Assembly: GCA_046292765.1 (NCBI GenBank)
Contig: JBKBQA010000007.1
Location: 62,001 to 126,000 of the forward strand
DNA from: PGZG01 sp046292765
GTDB lineage: Bacteria > Pseudomonadota > Gammaproteobacteria > Pseudomonadales > Alcanivoracaceae
DNA length: 64,000 nucleotides
Direction of reading: 5' to 3'
Below are positions 26,399-33,646 of this stretch, in pieces. Positions within the stretch are counted from its first letter, which is position 1. Each line of letters begins with the position of its first letter. Both the position numbers and the translations under genes were made by a program. Below the pieces are notes generated by a model. That model saw only the letters and a list, made by a program, of their open reading frames with translations. It was not told the origin of the DNA and made no database searches.

Positions 26399-26442
26399 TG
26401 AAGCCCCAACTGTTATCAGTTGGGGCTTCACTATTGGGCCGG
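26387..26442. repeat. Perfect 26-bp palindrome at the integrase truncation point
   Basis: Arms 26387-26412 and 26417-26442 are exact reverse complements around a TTAT loop. The left arm supplies the stop codon that ends the integrase. The core (about CCCCAACTG / CAGTTGGGG) resembles the hairpin at 31002-31030, so it is probably the hairpin of a repeat block that joined the integrase here, extended into a longer palindrome. No T-tract follows. Confidence 0.9.
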
Positions 26443-26670
26443 TTCCCGCGTGTTGTTGGGGGTTCCTGCGGAAGCCTGCGGACTTCGCCTGCCGCCCGAA
26501 TTGGCCGTTCCGGGCCACATTCCACTCTCTCCTGGCCATTCCTCGCTCCGACCTCGCTCCCTGAAACTGGCCCGAAGTCCGCAAAGGCCGCGAGCACGAC
26601 CCATACAAATCAACGTGTTACGCGCGGACTTATCAAACGGTTGGATTGCAGCATTGGCTACCGAAGGCAA
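26442..26670. repeat. Island repeat R, left copy (R1)
   Basis: About 229 bp that recur at 31049-31266 (218 bp), mostly identical by eye, with one variable 30-40 bp stretch near the left end and an almost unbroken match of about 60 bp in the middle. Begins GTTCCCGCGTGTT and ends around TTGGATTGCAGC. It carries no ORF I would call. Together with the adjoining palindrome it matches the hairpin-plus-repeat part of the block at 30512-31266. Confidence 0.88.
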
Positions 26671-26690
26671 TTGACCTCAGGGTGAATTCC

Positions 26691-27713
26691 TCACCACTTC
26701 CCTTCATTAACCTTCGCGGAGCCTGAACCTAGCGGCACGATCTTCTGCGGGTTGACCACATCATTCTCCACCAACGGCTTCTCGCCCAGCTTCACGCCTT
26801 TGGCGGCAACGCTGTCCATCCCTGCAAGTTTTTTCGCGCCACTCAACGCACCAAGCTTGTCATCGTAGTACTCGAACCAGGGCAAACCCGCTTTCGTGTA
26901 GTCGGCCGCCGAGGGCTGCTGCCCCGGCACAGGCTTACCGGTAGCGATTTTCCACTGAGCGCTGTTGAGTATGTGAACGAAGCACCGGCTGGACTGGGAC
27001 ACGTCCCATGCATCGTATCCATACTCGTCCTCGTAGATCTCCTGCCGCATTAGTCCGCCAGGCGCCAATCCCATCGATGCCGACTCGCATGGAGCAGCAA
27101 GGCTGTAGCAGACGTCTGCATCGAAAACGCGAGTGTTCCGCTTCAACATTTCTTCATAGCGATCTCGTTTCATCGGGTAAACGATGATCTGAATGCCGCC
27201 ATGTTCTGCGGCGCCAGAGATCTGCTCCTCGGCCGTGTAACCCTGCCCAAGCGGCATCGCTACAAACTGCCTGATCAGTCCCTTCTGCACGCAGAAACCG
27301 TCGAGCCAAGGCTGATCAGGCACCACGAGATAGTCCTGTGGATCTTTGACGAGACCGTTGCTCCATTCGTCCCCCGTCACCGCGTTGATCTTGCCTGCCG
27401 CGATCTTGACCGCGAATGGATAACTCGCTCCTCTTCGGAAGCCGATCCCGCTGGAAAAATTAATCCACAACGCCTCAGCTTGGTACATGGGGAGCAAGAC
27501 ACCGCCACGCTCAATCCATGCAGTGGGCAATCGAGAAGAATGATCTTCAACATGCTCTACTGGAAAACGGCCTAATCCCGGCGGCAGTGGGTACTCCCGG
27601 TTGTCGTCAGGAATGCGCAGCGTCCGCTGAAAGTCCACTCGGCAAACCGCATCCTCGTGCACCTCGGGAAATTGAAAGACTAGCTCGTCGTGCTTCAACT
27701 CGATCATGATCAT
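26691..27713 (-). CDS. Conserved protein of unknown function (island cargo A)
   Basis: A 340-residue soluble protein. The family looks familiar as a widespread uncharacterised protein, but I know no assigned function. Visible landmarks: PLPPGLGRFPVEHVEDH near residue 42, AWIERGGVLLPMYQAEALWINF near 65, YPFAVKIAAGKINAVTG near 97, PQDYLVVPDQPWLDGF near 125, AEEQISGAAEHGGIQI near 160 and GLAPGGLMRQEIYEDEYG near 215. No signal peptide, membrane helix or recognised nucleotide motif. TAGGAG precedes the ATG by five bases. It lies 15 bases downstream of the XRE gene, so they form an operon divergent from the GTPase-like gene. Confidence 0.8.
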   Translation of the reverse strand: MIMIELKHDELVFQFPEVHEDAVCRVDFQRTLRIPDDNREYPLPPGLGRFPVEHVEDHSSRLPTAWIERGGVLLPMYQAEALWINFSSGIGFRRGASYPFAVKIAAGKINAVTGDEWSNGLVKDPQDYLVVPDQPWLDGFCVQKGLIRQFVAMPLGQGYTAEEQISGAAEHGGIQIIVYPMKRDRYEEMLKRNTRVFDADVCYSLAAPCESASMGLAPGGLMRQEIYEDEYGYDAWDVSQSSRCFVHILNSAQWKIATGKPVPGQQPSAADYTKAGLPWFEYYDDKLGALSGAKKLAGMDSVAAKGVKLGEKPLVENDVVNPQKIVPLGSGSAKVNEGKW

Positions 27714-27728
27714 GGCTCCTAAGCGTTG

Positions 27729-28079
27729 CTACCACTGCCCGTCTTTGACTTCCCGAACCACGCGAAGAATTGCGTGATCGGGGACTTCTCTCAGCTGCCG
27801 CAGAAGTTCCGCAAAGAGCTTGGGACGCTGCATGATGATTTGCTGCAAGTCGCTGGAGAGCTTCCCTGCCAACGCGAGCAAGACATCCTTGTCTTCGCCT
27901 AGGACCCCCGCCAGTTTCACGATGACTTCCTCGGACGGTGGCGGGAATACACCCCTCTCGATCTTGGAGAGGTAGGCAGGCTCGATACCAACGCGAGCGG
28001 CCACCTGGCGAAGCGAAAATGCCCGGTCACCTTCCTGGATGGCTTGTCGTGCCTGTCGAATGTGTTCGCCGAATTGCAT
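27729..28079 (-). CDS. XRE-family HTH transcriptional regulator (island cargo A)
   Basis: Probable DNA-binding repressor. The 116 residues carry a Cro/C1-type helix-turn-helix (FSLRQVAARVGIEPAYLSKIERGVFPPPSEEVIVKLAGVLG, about residues 20-62) followed by a helical C-terminus (LSSDLQQIIMQRPKLFAELLRQLREVPD) likely used for dimerisation. A pseudo-palindrome GTGTnnTAnnTAnnACAC lies four bases upstream of its start, a plausible autoregulatory operator. First gene of a two-gene minus-strand operon, divergent from the large GTPase-like gene, which it may also control. Confidence 0.9.
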   Translation of the reverse strand: MQFGEHIRQARQAIQEGDRAFSLRQVAARVGIEPAYLSKIERGVFPPPSEEVIVKLAGVLGEDKDVLLALAGKLSSDLQQIIMQRPKLFAELLRQLREVPDHAILRVVREVKDGQW

Positions 28080-28082
28080 AAT

Positions 28083-28100
28083 GTGTCATATGTACTACAC
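28083..28100. promoter_or_regulatory. Candidate XRE operator (GTGTnnTAnnTAnnACAC)
   Basis: An 18-bp imperfect palindrome with matching GTGT/ACAC ends and TA steps, directly upstream of the XRE start codon. Size and position suit a dimeric XRE repressor. Binding is inferred. Confidence 0.45.
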
Positions 28101-28178
28101 GCTCTGTATCAGCACAAGATCTTTTTGTGAACCGATCGCCAAGCCCAATGACCCAATCGCTCGCTCCATCTCAGAGTT

Positions 28179-28259
28179 GTTGTTCCCGTGTTGTTCCAGC
28201 AGCGCTTGACCGACCAGTTAGACCGCGATAGAGTGCGAGCGGTACAACATCGGAACAAC
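28179..28259 (+). promoter_or_regulatory. Promoter flanked by GTTGTTCC half-sites before the GTPase-like gene
   Basis: TTGACC (28206-28211), a 17-base spacer and TAGAGT (28229-28234) form a good sigma-70 promoter. Upstream, GTTGTTCC occurs twice 11 bp apart (28179-28186, 28190-28197). Downstream, the inverted form GGAACAAC is at 28252-28259, with a partial copy ending ACAAC 11 bp earlier (28244-28248). Tandem half-sites one helical turn apart on both sides of a promoter suggest cooperative or looping repression. Confidence 0.6.
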
Positions 28260-28268
28260 GGAGGAGAT

Positions 28269-30509
28269 ATGAGCGAGCGCTTCTACACTGCAAGTCTGAG
28301 CAGGACCCAAGGCCGCAATACGTGGGCCATCATCTTTCGGCACCCCAAGAGGACCGACCCAGCTACGGGCAAGGATGGCTTGCGGGTTCGCCAGAGCCTC
28401 AAGACGGACAACGAAAAGGATGCTGAACAGCTGCGGGACCAAATGAACGCACTCCTGGCCAGCCCCGATCTCTGGGACCTCGGTGCCCGCGAGCAGGCCC
28501 TTGCCAAGCTGGACCAACGCATCGTCGACATCTTCTTCTACAAGCTGGAAGGTGGTGAGACGGACTTTCTTGCCCTTCGTGACGGCGCAATCGAACTTCC
28601 TTCTTCCCGAAACACCGAGTACCGCCGAGCCCTGTTCCTTGGCACTACCGGAGCCGGCAAGACCACCTTGCTGCGCCAGATCATTGGTACCGACCCCACC
28701 AAGGAACGATTCCCATCGACGTCCACGGCGAAGACAACCGTGCACGAAACAGAGGTTGTCATCGAAGATGGCTTGTATCGCGCCGCCGTAACGTTTTTCC
28801 CAATGGAGGATGTCCGGGAACATCTCAAAGAGTGTGTTTCTGCAGCCGTTCTAGCGGCATACCGAAAGGAATCCGATGCCGAAGTCATGCGTCGCCTCTT
28901 GACGCATGTGAATCAGCGCTTCCGGTTTACTTATGCACTCGGCAACGGTCCCGTCAAAGAGGTCAGCGACTTCGACGACGATGGCGAAGTGATTGCCGAT
29001 GAGGAAATGGCCGAGCAACTGAAACGTACGAACGTCGTGTTGGCCAATGCCCTTGCCTCTGTCAAGGGAATCGCGCATCGGCACGGTGAAGCGCTACGCA
29101 CCGAATTGAACGCATCCGATGAGAAGGATCAGCGCGTCGTCGACGAACTCTTCGAGGAAGAACTGGACAACCGCACGCGTGACGATGATGTCTTCCAGGA
29201 AGTGGTTGATGCCGTAATGGACGAGATTGAAGAGCGCTTCTTGTTGCTCACGGAAGGTCGCCTTCAAAAGACAAAGGTCGGCTGGCCTCTCGCGTGGACT
29301 TGGGAATCGTCGGACCGAGATCAGTTCATCAGGACGATCTCCAAGTTTTCGTCCAACTACGCACCGCTGTTTGGTACGCTCCTCACGCCACTGGTCAATG
29401 GCGTGCGTGTGGCAGGCCCCTTTGTCCCGACTTGGGCCGAGAGCACACCGAAGCTAGTCCTGCTCGATGGTGAAGGGCTTGGACACACTCCGCGATCGAT
29501 GTCGACGCTGTCCACCACACTGACAAGACGAATTGATATGGCTGACGCCGTCATTCTTGTCGACAACGCCACCCAGCCGATGCAGGCAGCCCCTGTCGCT
29601 GCGATGAAAGAGCTCGTGTCATCCGGCAACTCGGCCAAGCTCGTTTTCGCCTTCACGCATTTTGATCGGGTCGGCGGCGACAATCTGCCGTCTCCAAGTG
29701 CGCGCGCTCAGCACATCCTAGCATCGGCTGAAAACGTGCTTGCCGCCATCGGAGAAGATCTCGGTCCATTTGCAGAACGTGCCTTGCGAGCGCGGCTGGG
29801 AACATCACGAGTATTTCTCGCCAATCTAGATCAGAAGCTGGATGCGGAATCCCAGGATGGTGCGCGCACTGCAAAGCAGCTTGAAAAGCTTCTTGAGCTA
29901 ATCGACGGCATCGTTGAAAGGCCCGCCTCCGTTGAGTCTCGCCCTGTCTATGACCGAATGAACCTCGTGCTGGCCGTTGAACGTGCTGCTGAGAGCTTCC
30001 ACAACGGCTGGTGGCCTCGCCTTGGCTTGGCCGTGAAGCCGGGGATCGACAAAGAGCATTGGACACGAGTCAAAGCCTTGAGCCGCCGATTCGCCACCGG
30101 GATCTCGGATGAATACGACACCCTACGTCCGGTCGCTGATCTGAAGCAGCAACTGCAACAGAGGATGTACGTGCTCCTTCAAAATCCGGTCGAATGGACA
30201 GGACCGATTCCGACAGATGATGAAAAGCAGCACGTATTCGACACCATTGCAAAGGAGCTTAGCCGCAGACTGATTGAGCTGGCATCACGTCGCGTGCGGA
30301 CCGAGCGTCTGGCGGAATGGAGGCAGGCGTTCGACGAATCCGGTGCCGGCTCTACATACCGACGTGCCAACTTGATTGCAGAACGGGTCTATGACCGGGC
30401 AGCTCCGATTCCAGATGTCACGCCATCTCCTGATCGGAATGGGTTCCTGGAAGATGTGGCAAACGCGATCAAGCAATCTGCCGAGGCGGTCGGCGCCCAT
30501 CTGCGATAG
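28269..30509 (+). CDS. Large P-loop GTPase-like protein with integrase-like N-terminus (island cargo A)
   Basis: A 746-residue protein that I cannot place in a characterised family. The ATG at 28269 has GAGGAG just upstream. Residues about 1-75 resemble the arm/AP2-like N-terminal domain of tyrosine integrases (WAIIFRHPKR, then RVRQSLKTDNEKDAEQLRDQ). A P-loop domain follows: Walker A GTTGAGKT at 125-132, a Thr-rich switch-I-like segment, DGEG at 400-403 (G3-like DxxG) and THFD at 463-466 (G4-like TKxD). About 275 mostly helical residues separate Walker A from G3, an unusually long insertion. Residues 500-746 are helical. No membrane segment. The dynamin/GBP-like layout suggests a regulated GTPase, perhaps in defence; that function is inference. 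Confidence 0.8.
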   Translation: MSERFYTASLSRTQGRNTWAIIFRHPKRTDPATGKDGLRVRQSLKTDNEKDAEQLRDQMNALLASPDLWDLGAREQALAKLDQRIVDIFFYKLEGGETDFLALRDGAIELPSSRNTEYRRALFLGTTGAGKTTLLRQIIGTDPTKERFPSTSTAKTTVHETEVVIEDGLYRAAVTFFPMEDVREHLKECVSAAVLAAYRKESDAEVMRRLLTHVNQRFRFTYALGNGPVKEVSDFDDDGEVIADEEMAEQLKRTNVVLANALASVKGIAHRHGEALRTELNASDEKDQRVVDELFEEELDNRTRDDDVFQEVVDAVMDEIEERFLLLTEGRLQKTKVGWPLAWTWESSDRDQFIRTISKFSSNYAPLFGTLLTPLVNGVRVAGPFVPTWAESTPKLVLLDGEGLGHTPRSMSTLSTTLTRRIDMADAVILVDNATQPMQAAPVAAMKELVSSGNSAKLVFAFTHFDRVGGDNLPSPSARAQHILASAENVLAAIGEDLGPFAERALRARLGTSRVFLANLDQKLDAESQDGARTAKQLEKLLELIDGIVERPASVESRPVYDRMNLVLAVERAAESFHNGWWPRLGLAVKPGIDKEHWTRVKALSRRFATGISDEYDTLRPVADLKQQLQQRMYVLLQNPVEWTGPIPTDDEKQHVFDTIAKELSRRLIELASRRVRTERLAEWRQAFDESGAGSTYRRANLIAERVYDRAAPIPDVTPSPDRNGFLEDVANAIKQSAEAVGAHLR

Positions 30510-30511
30510 GC

Positions 30512-30946
30512 CTATCGAGCAGCGAGCCTGGCCCGCTGCTCATCCCAAAGCGCTGGCGGATCAACCGCCAGATCAAACAGCGTGATGTGGTTCGGCAGTG
30601 CGTCGTCCAGGATGGCCGCCACGATGTCGGGTGCCAGCGTGGTCAGGTTGACCATCCGGCTGACGTAGCTGTTGTCGATTCCTTCCCTCGTGGCGATCTC
30701 CTTCAAGGACTTCGCCTCTCCTGACTCTAGCATCGCCAGCCAGCGGTGGCCCCTGGCCAGCGCCAGTTGGATGGAGGTCGGTGCTACGTCCCACGGTCTA
30801 ACCGGCGCGGTTTCGCCGTTTGGCAAGGTGACCAGCTTGCGGCCGCTGCGGCGTTTGATCTCGATCGGCACAGACAGGGTCAGCCTGCCATCGCTGGTCT
30901 GCAGGATGCCGGGCTCGCCGGTTTTCTGGATGCGGATGTCGCTCAT
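30512..30946 (-). CDS. Mobile-element HTH protein, ParB/KorB-like (block copy 1)
   Basis: A 144-residue protein with a central helix-turn-helix (SLKEIATREGIDNSYVSRMVNL, about residues 80-101) and C-terminal TLAPDIVAAILDDALPNHITLFDLA. This family is commonly met in integrated elements near serine recombinases; its role is not established. It ends two bases from the convergent GTPase-like gene. A second, shortened copy lies at 32220-32558, very similar by eye at DNA level. It forms a block with the hairpin and R2 repeat on its 5' side. Confidence 0.8.
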   Translation of the reverse strand: MSDIRIQKTGEPGILQTSDGRLTLSVPIEIKRRSGRKLVTLPNGETAPVRPWDVAPTSIQLALARGHRWLAMLESGEAKSLKEIATREGIDNSYVSRMVNLTTLAPDIVAAILDDALPNHITLFDLAVDPPALWDEQRARLAAR

Positions 30947-31001
30947 GCCAGTGCCTCCGCTGGTTGGTTGGCGGGCTCAGGACGCAGCTCCACCAATACT
31001 G

Positions 31002-31030
31002 AAACCCCAACCGTTCTCGGTTGGGTTTTT
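31002..31030 (+). terminator. Hairpin with T-tract in the repeat block
   Basis: An 8-bp stem (31006-31013 with 31018-31025) around TTCT, followed on the plus strand by five to six T's. No plus-strand gene ends immediately before it, so it may insulate the block. It is related to the longer palindrome at 26387-26442. Confidence 0.65.
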
Positions 31031-31048
31031 TCTTGCCTGATCGCACCA

Positions 31049-31266
31049 GTTCCCGCGTGTTCTTGGGGGTTCCTGCGGACTGCACCGATCAGCTGATCCG
31101 GCCGTTCCGGGCCACATTCCACTCTCTCCTGGCTATTCCTCGCTCCGACCTCGCTCCCTGAAACTGGCCCGAAGCCTGCAAAGGTCGCAAGTCAGACTCA
31201 TACAAATCAGAGAGTTACGCGCGGACGAATCAAGGGGTTGGATTGCAGCGTCGGGTAGCGAAGGAA
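31049..31266. repeat. Island repeat R, right copy (R2)
   Basis: Direct repeat of 26442-26670, same orientation, 4.6 kb apart. It lies between the block HTH gene (copy 1) and the toxin-antitoxin promoter. Its 11-base shorter length is due to the variable stretch near the left end. Confidence 0.88.
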
Positions 31267-31362
31267 ACGCTGCGGTTGCGTTTCGTCGGTAATTATCGAG
31301 TACTACCGACACATTGCAACGCGGAAGTACGTGCTTGGACGGTGGCCAAGGCAAGAAACATA

Positions 31363-31392
31363 TTGTCATGACAATGTCCGGACGACTACAAT
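31363..31392 (+). promoter_or_regulatory. Promoter and operator of the DUF1778/GNAT pair
   Basis: TTGTCA (31363-31368), an 18-base spacer, TACAAT (31387-31392). A perfect 14-bp palindrome ATTGTCATGACAAT (31362-31375) overlaps the -35 element, as expected if the ribbon-helix-helix antitoxin represses its own operon. A further GTCGGTA/TACCGAC inverted repeat (31285-31310) lies upstream. Confidence 0.65.
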
Positions 31393-31425
31393 ATAGAGCA
31401 TCCAATATCCGCCCGGAGGGGCACC

Positions 31426-31704
31426 ATGAGCACCCTGAATCTTTCCAAGACCGAACGCATTGACGTTCGCGCCAGCACGCCAGTCAAGCAACTGCTTCAA
31501 GAAGCCGCGCGCGCCTGCCACAAGAACGTCAGCGAGTTCCTGCTCGACGCGGGCGTGACGGCGGCCGCGCAGACGCTGGCAGATCGTCGCCAGTTCGTGC
31601 TCGATGACACACAGTGGCAGGCCTTTCAGGAGGCGCTGGACCGCCCGGTGCATAGCAAGCCGCGTCTGAAGAAGTTGCTGCGTGAACCCGGGGTGCTGGG
31701 TTGA
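31426..31704 (+). CDS. DUF1778 (TacA-like) antitoxin
   Basis: Antitoxin of a type II system with an acetyltransferase toxin. The 92 residues show the ribbon-helix-helix N-terminus (TERIDVRASTPVKQLLQEAARACHKNVSEFLLDAGV) typical of DUF1778, and a C-terminal tail (FVLDDTQWQAFQEALDRPV) that in TacA/AtaR wraps the toxin. GGAGGGG precedes the ATG. Overlaps the toxin start by four bases. Cargo B of the island. Confidence 0.93.
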   Translation: MSTLNLSKTERIDVRASTPVKQLLQEAARACHKNVSEFLLDAGVTAAAQTLADRRQFVLDDTQWQAFQEALDRPVHSKPRLKKLLREPGVLG

Positions 31705-32204
31705 GCAATGACTACTCACCCGTTCGCAAGCTCGCTGCAACGGATCAGATCGATGCGTTCGACTGCGGTCAGGCCGCGCTGAACCAGTTCCTGCAGCGCT
31801 ACGCGCTTGTCAACCAGAAGGCCAACAGCGCGCAGACCTATGTCTGCTGTCAGGGTGACGTAGTGGTCGGCTTCTACAGCCTAGTCGTTGGTAGCGTCGA
31901 TCCGGAAGCCGCGCCATCGAGAGTGATGAAGGGGCTGGCCCGCCACCCGGTGCCGGTCATGATCCTGGCCCGGCTCGCTGTGGACAAGGAGCATCAGCGT
32001 AAAGGTCTGGGCCAGGCCTTGCTCAAGGATGCGCTGCTGCGTACCGCACAGGCCGCCGACATCGCCGGCATTCGCTGCCTGTTGGTGCATGCCAAGGACG
32101 ACCCAGCGCGGCAGTGGTACGAATCGTGGGAATTCGAGCCCAGCCCGACTGATCCGTACCATTTGTTCCTGATGCTCAAGGATCTCAAGGGCATGTTGAG
32201 CTGA
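31701..32204 (+). CDS. GNAT-family toxin (TacT/AtaT-like)
   Basis: Predicted acetyltransferase that modifies the amino group of charged tRNA and blocks translation. The 167 residues start with TTG at 31701, overlapping the antitoxin stop (TTGA). Visible are the family N-terminus FDCGQAALNQFLQRYALVNQ, the acetyl-CoA loop region ILARLAVDKEHQRKGLGQALLKDAL (Q/RxxGxG/A as QRKGLG, near residue 105) and the C-terminal catalytic Tyr region RQWYESWEFEPS. Which aminoacyl-tRNA it attacks cannot be predicted. Confidence 0.92.
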   Translation: MSNDYSPVRKLAATDQIDAFDCGQAALNQFLQRYALVNQKANSAQTYVCCQGDVVVGFYSLVVGSVDPEAAPSRVMKGLARHPVPVMILARLAVDKEHQRKGLGQALLKDALLRTAQAADIAGIRCLLVHAKDDPARQWYESWEFEPSPTDPYHLFLMLKDLKGMLS

Positions 32205-32219
32205 GGTGGTGTCTCCACC

Positions 32220-32558
32220 TCAGAGCCAGACTCTCTCTCGCTGCTCATCCCACAGCGCCGGCGGATCGATCGCCAGATCGAACAATGCGATGTGGTTCGG
32301 CAAGGCGTCGTCCAGGATGGCCGCCACGATGTCGGGCGCCAGTGTGGTCAGGCTGACCATCCGGCTCGCATAGCTGTTGTCGATTCCTTGCCGCGTGGCG
32401 ATCTCCTTCAAGGACCTCGCCTCCCCCGATTCCAGCAAGACCAGCCAGCGGTGGCCGCTGCGGCGCTTGATCTGGATCGGCACAGACAGGGGCAGCCTGC
32501 CGTCGCTGGTCTGCAAGATGCCGGGCTCGCCGGTTTTCTGGATGCGGATGTCGCTCAT
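32220..32558 (-). CDS. Mobile-element HTH protein, ParB/KorB-like (block copy 2, internally deleted)
   Basis: A 112-residue paralogue of the protein at 30512-30946, starting with the same MSDIRIQKTGEPG. Relative to copy 1 it lacks 31 residues between KRRSG and HRWL. The 93-base in-frame deletion falls where copy 1 has two similar short stretches (GGCCCCTG and GGCCGCTG), consistent with slippage. The HTH (SLKEIATRQGIDNSYASRMV) is retained. The C-terminus diverges in the last few residues. It marks the right edge of the recognisable island; the next gene looks like core chromosome. Confidence 0.75.
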   Translation of the reverse strand: MSDIRIQKTGEPGILQTSDGRLPLSVPIQIKRRSGHRWLVLLESGEARSLKEIATRQGIDNSYASRMVSLTTLAPDIVAAILDDALPNHIALFDLAIDPPALWDEQRERVWL

Positions 32559-32776
32559 GCCAGTGCCTCCTCTTGCTGGTTGGCTGGCTGGCTCCGGGCG
32601 GAGCTCCAGCATCAGGCGCTCGATGCCGTTGGCGCGCAGTCGCATTTCAAGGTCGTTGGGCTGTGTTGCCGGTCACAATGGCGGCAGAAGCCCGGAGTTT
32701 TCCAGTCAGGGCGCTGGTACATCACCGCGCAGCTGGCATAATGAGTGAACCTCTGCGTTGCCTGTTGCGGTAAGCC

Positions 32777-33646
32777 ATGGCCACCCTGTTCGTCGACAAC
32801 CTGACTGTACTCGACTTCTCCTATCTCCACGCCAAGCGCGGCATGGTCGGGGAGTCCTGGATTGTAGATATGGAGTTGTCCGGGCAGCTGGACGACCAGA
32901 GCATGGTGCTCGACTTCGGTGATATCAAAAAGCAGATCAAACGCGTCCTCGATGAGTGCGCCGACCATCGCCTGCTGGTGCCCGCAGACAACGATCAGCT
33001 GACGCTGGGCACCGACGGCGAAGACCGGGTCAGCGTGACCTGGCGCTATCCCGGCGGGGATGTCCGGATGCGGGCGCCCGAGTCCAGTATTCTGCTGGTG
33101 CCCGGCATGGAAATCAGCAAGGGCAATCTGACCCTGTATCTGACCGAGCAGGTCCGCGCCGCGGTGCCGGCCAATGTCAGCGAGATCCTGCTCAAACTGC
33201 GAGAGGAGGAGTTCGGCACCTCTCCCCACTACCATTACTCCCACGGCCTGAAGAAACATGACGGCAACTGCCAGCGCATTGCCCATGGCCACCGTTCTCG
33301 TATCGAGATCCACGAGAATGGTCGCCGCAGTCGCTACTGGGAAAAGCTGTGGGCGGACCGCTGGGAAGATATCTACATCGGCACCGATGCCGATCTGGAA
33401 GGCACCTACTACATTGATGAAACGCCCCACCACCGGTTCCGCTATGAAAGTGGCCAGGGCATGTTCGAGCTGCTGATACCGGAGGATCATTGCTACATGA
33501 TCAATACCGACAGCACCGTCGAACAGCTTGCCGCCCATATCGCCAGCGAGCTGGCTCGGGAGGCACCGGGAAAGCACTTTCGGGTGCGGGCCTTCGAGGG
33601 GGTTGCCAAAGGCGCCCTCGCCGAAGCCGGTCAGATGCGGCTCTGA
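32777..33646 (+). CDS. 6-pyruvoyl-tetrahydropterin synthase/QueD-like protein, two-domain
   Basis: Predicted pterin/deazapurine enzyme of the PTPS fold. The 289 residues look like two PTPS-type halves. The first has FSYLHAKRGMVGESWIVDMELSG and DHRLLVP, the second SPHYHYSHGLKKHDGNCQRIAHGHRSRIEI, rich in histidines suited to zinc binding. This two-domain form is known in gammaproteobacteria; whether it makes carboxytetrahydropterin for queuosine or another product is uncertain. It follows the island and is convergent with a LysR gene, with no bases between the stops. Confidence 0.8.
   Translation: MATLFVDNLTVLDFSYLHAKRGMVGESWIVDMELSGQLDDQSMVLDFGDIKKQIKRVLDECADHRLLVPADNDQLTLGTDGEDRVSVTWRYPGGDVRMRAPESSILLVPGMEISKGNLTLYLTEQVRAAVPANVSEILLKLREEEFGTSPHYHYSHGLKKHDGNCQRIAHGHRSRIEIHENGRRSRYWEKLWADRWEDIYIGTDADLEGTYYIDETPHHRFRYESGQGMFELLIPEDHCYMINTDSTVEQLAAHIASELAREAPGKHFRVRAFEGVAKGALAEAGQMRL

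Noticed and set aside
26442..26670. Repeat R as an integron attC site
   Set aside because: R contains a GTTRRRY-like GTTGGAT near its end, but I could not identify the paired inverse core and inner L boxes, no integron integrase is present, and cargo genes are not in a single orientation.
32559..32776. Right attachment site (repeat of the ssrA 3' end)
   Set aside because: No copy of the tmRNA T-arm/acceptor sequence was found to the right of the island, so attR seems lost or outside the recognisable limits.
32612..33577. 321-codon minus-strand open frame
   Set aside because: Antisense to the PTPS/QueD-like gene, which has clear family motifs.
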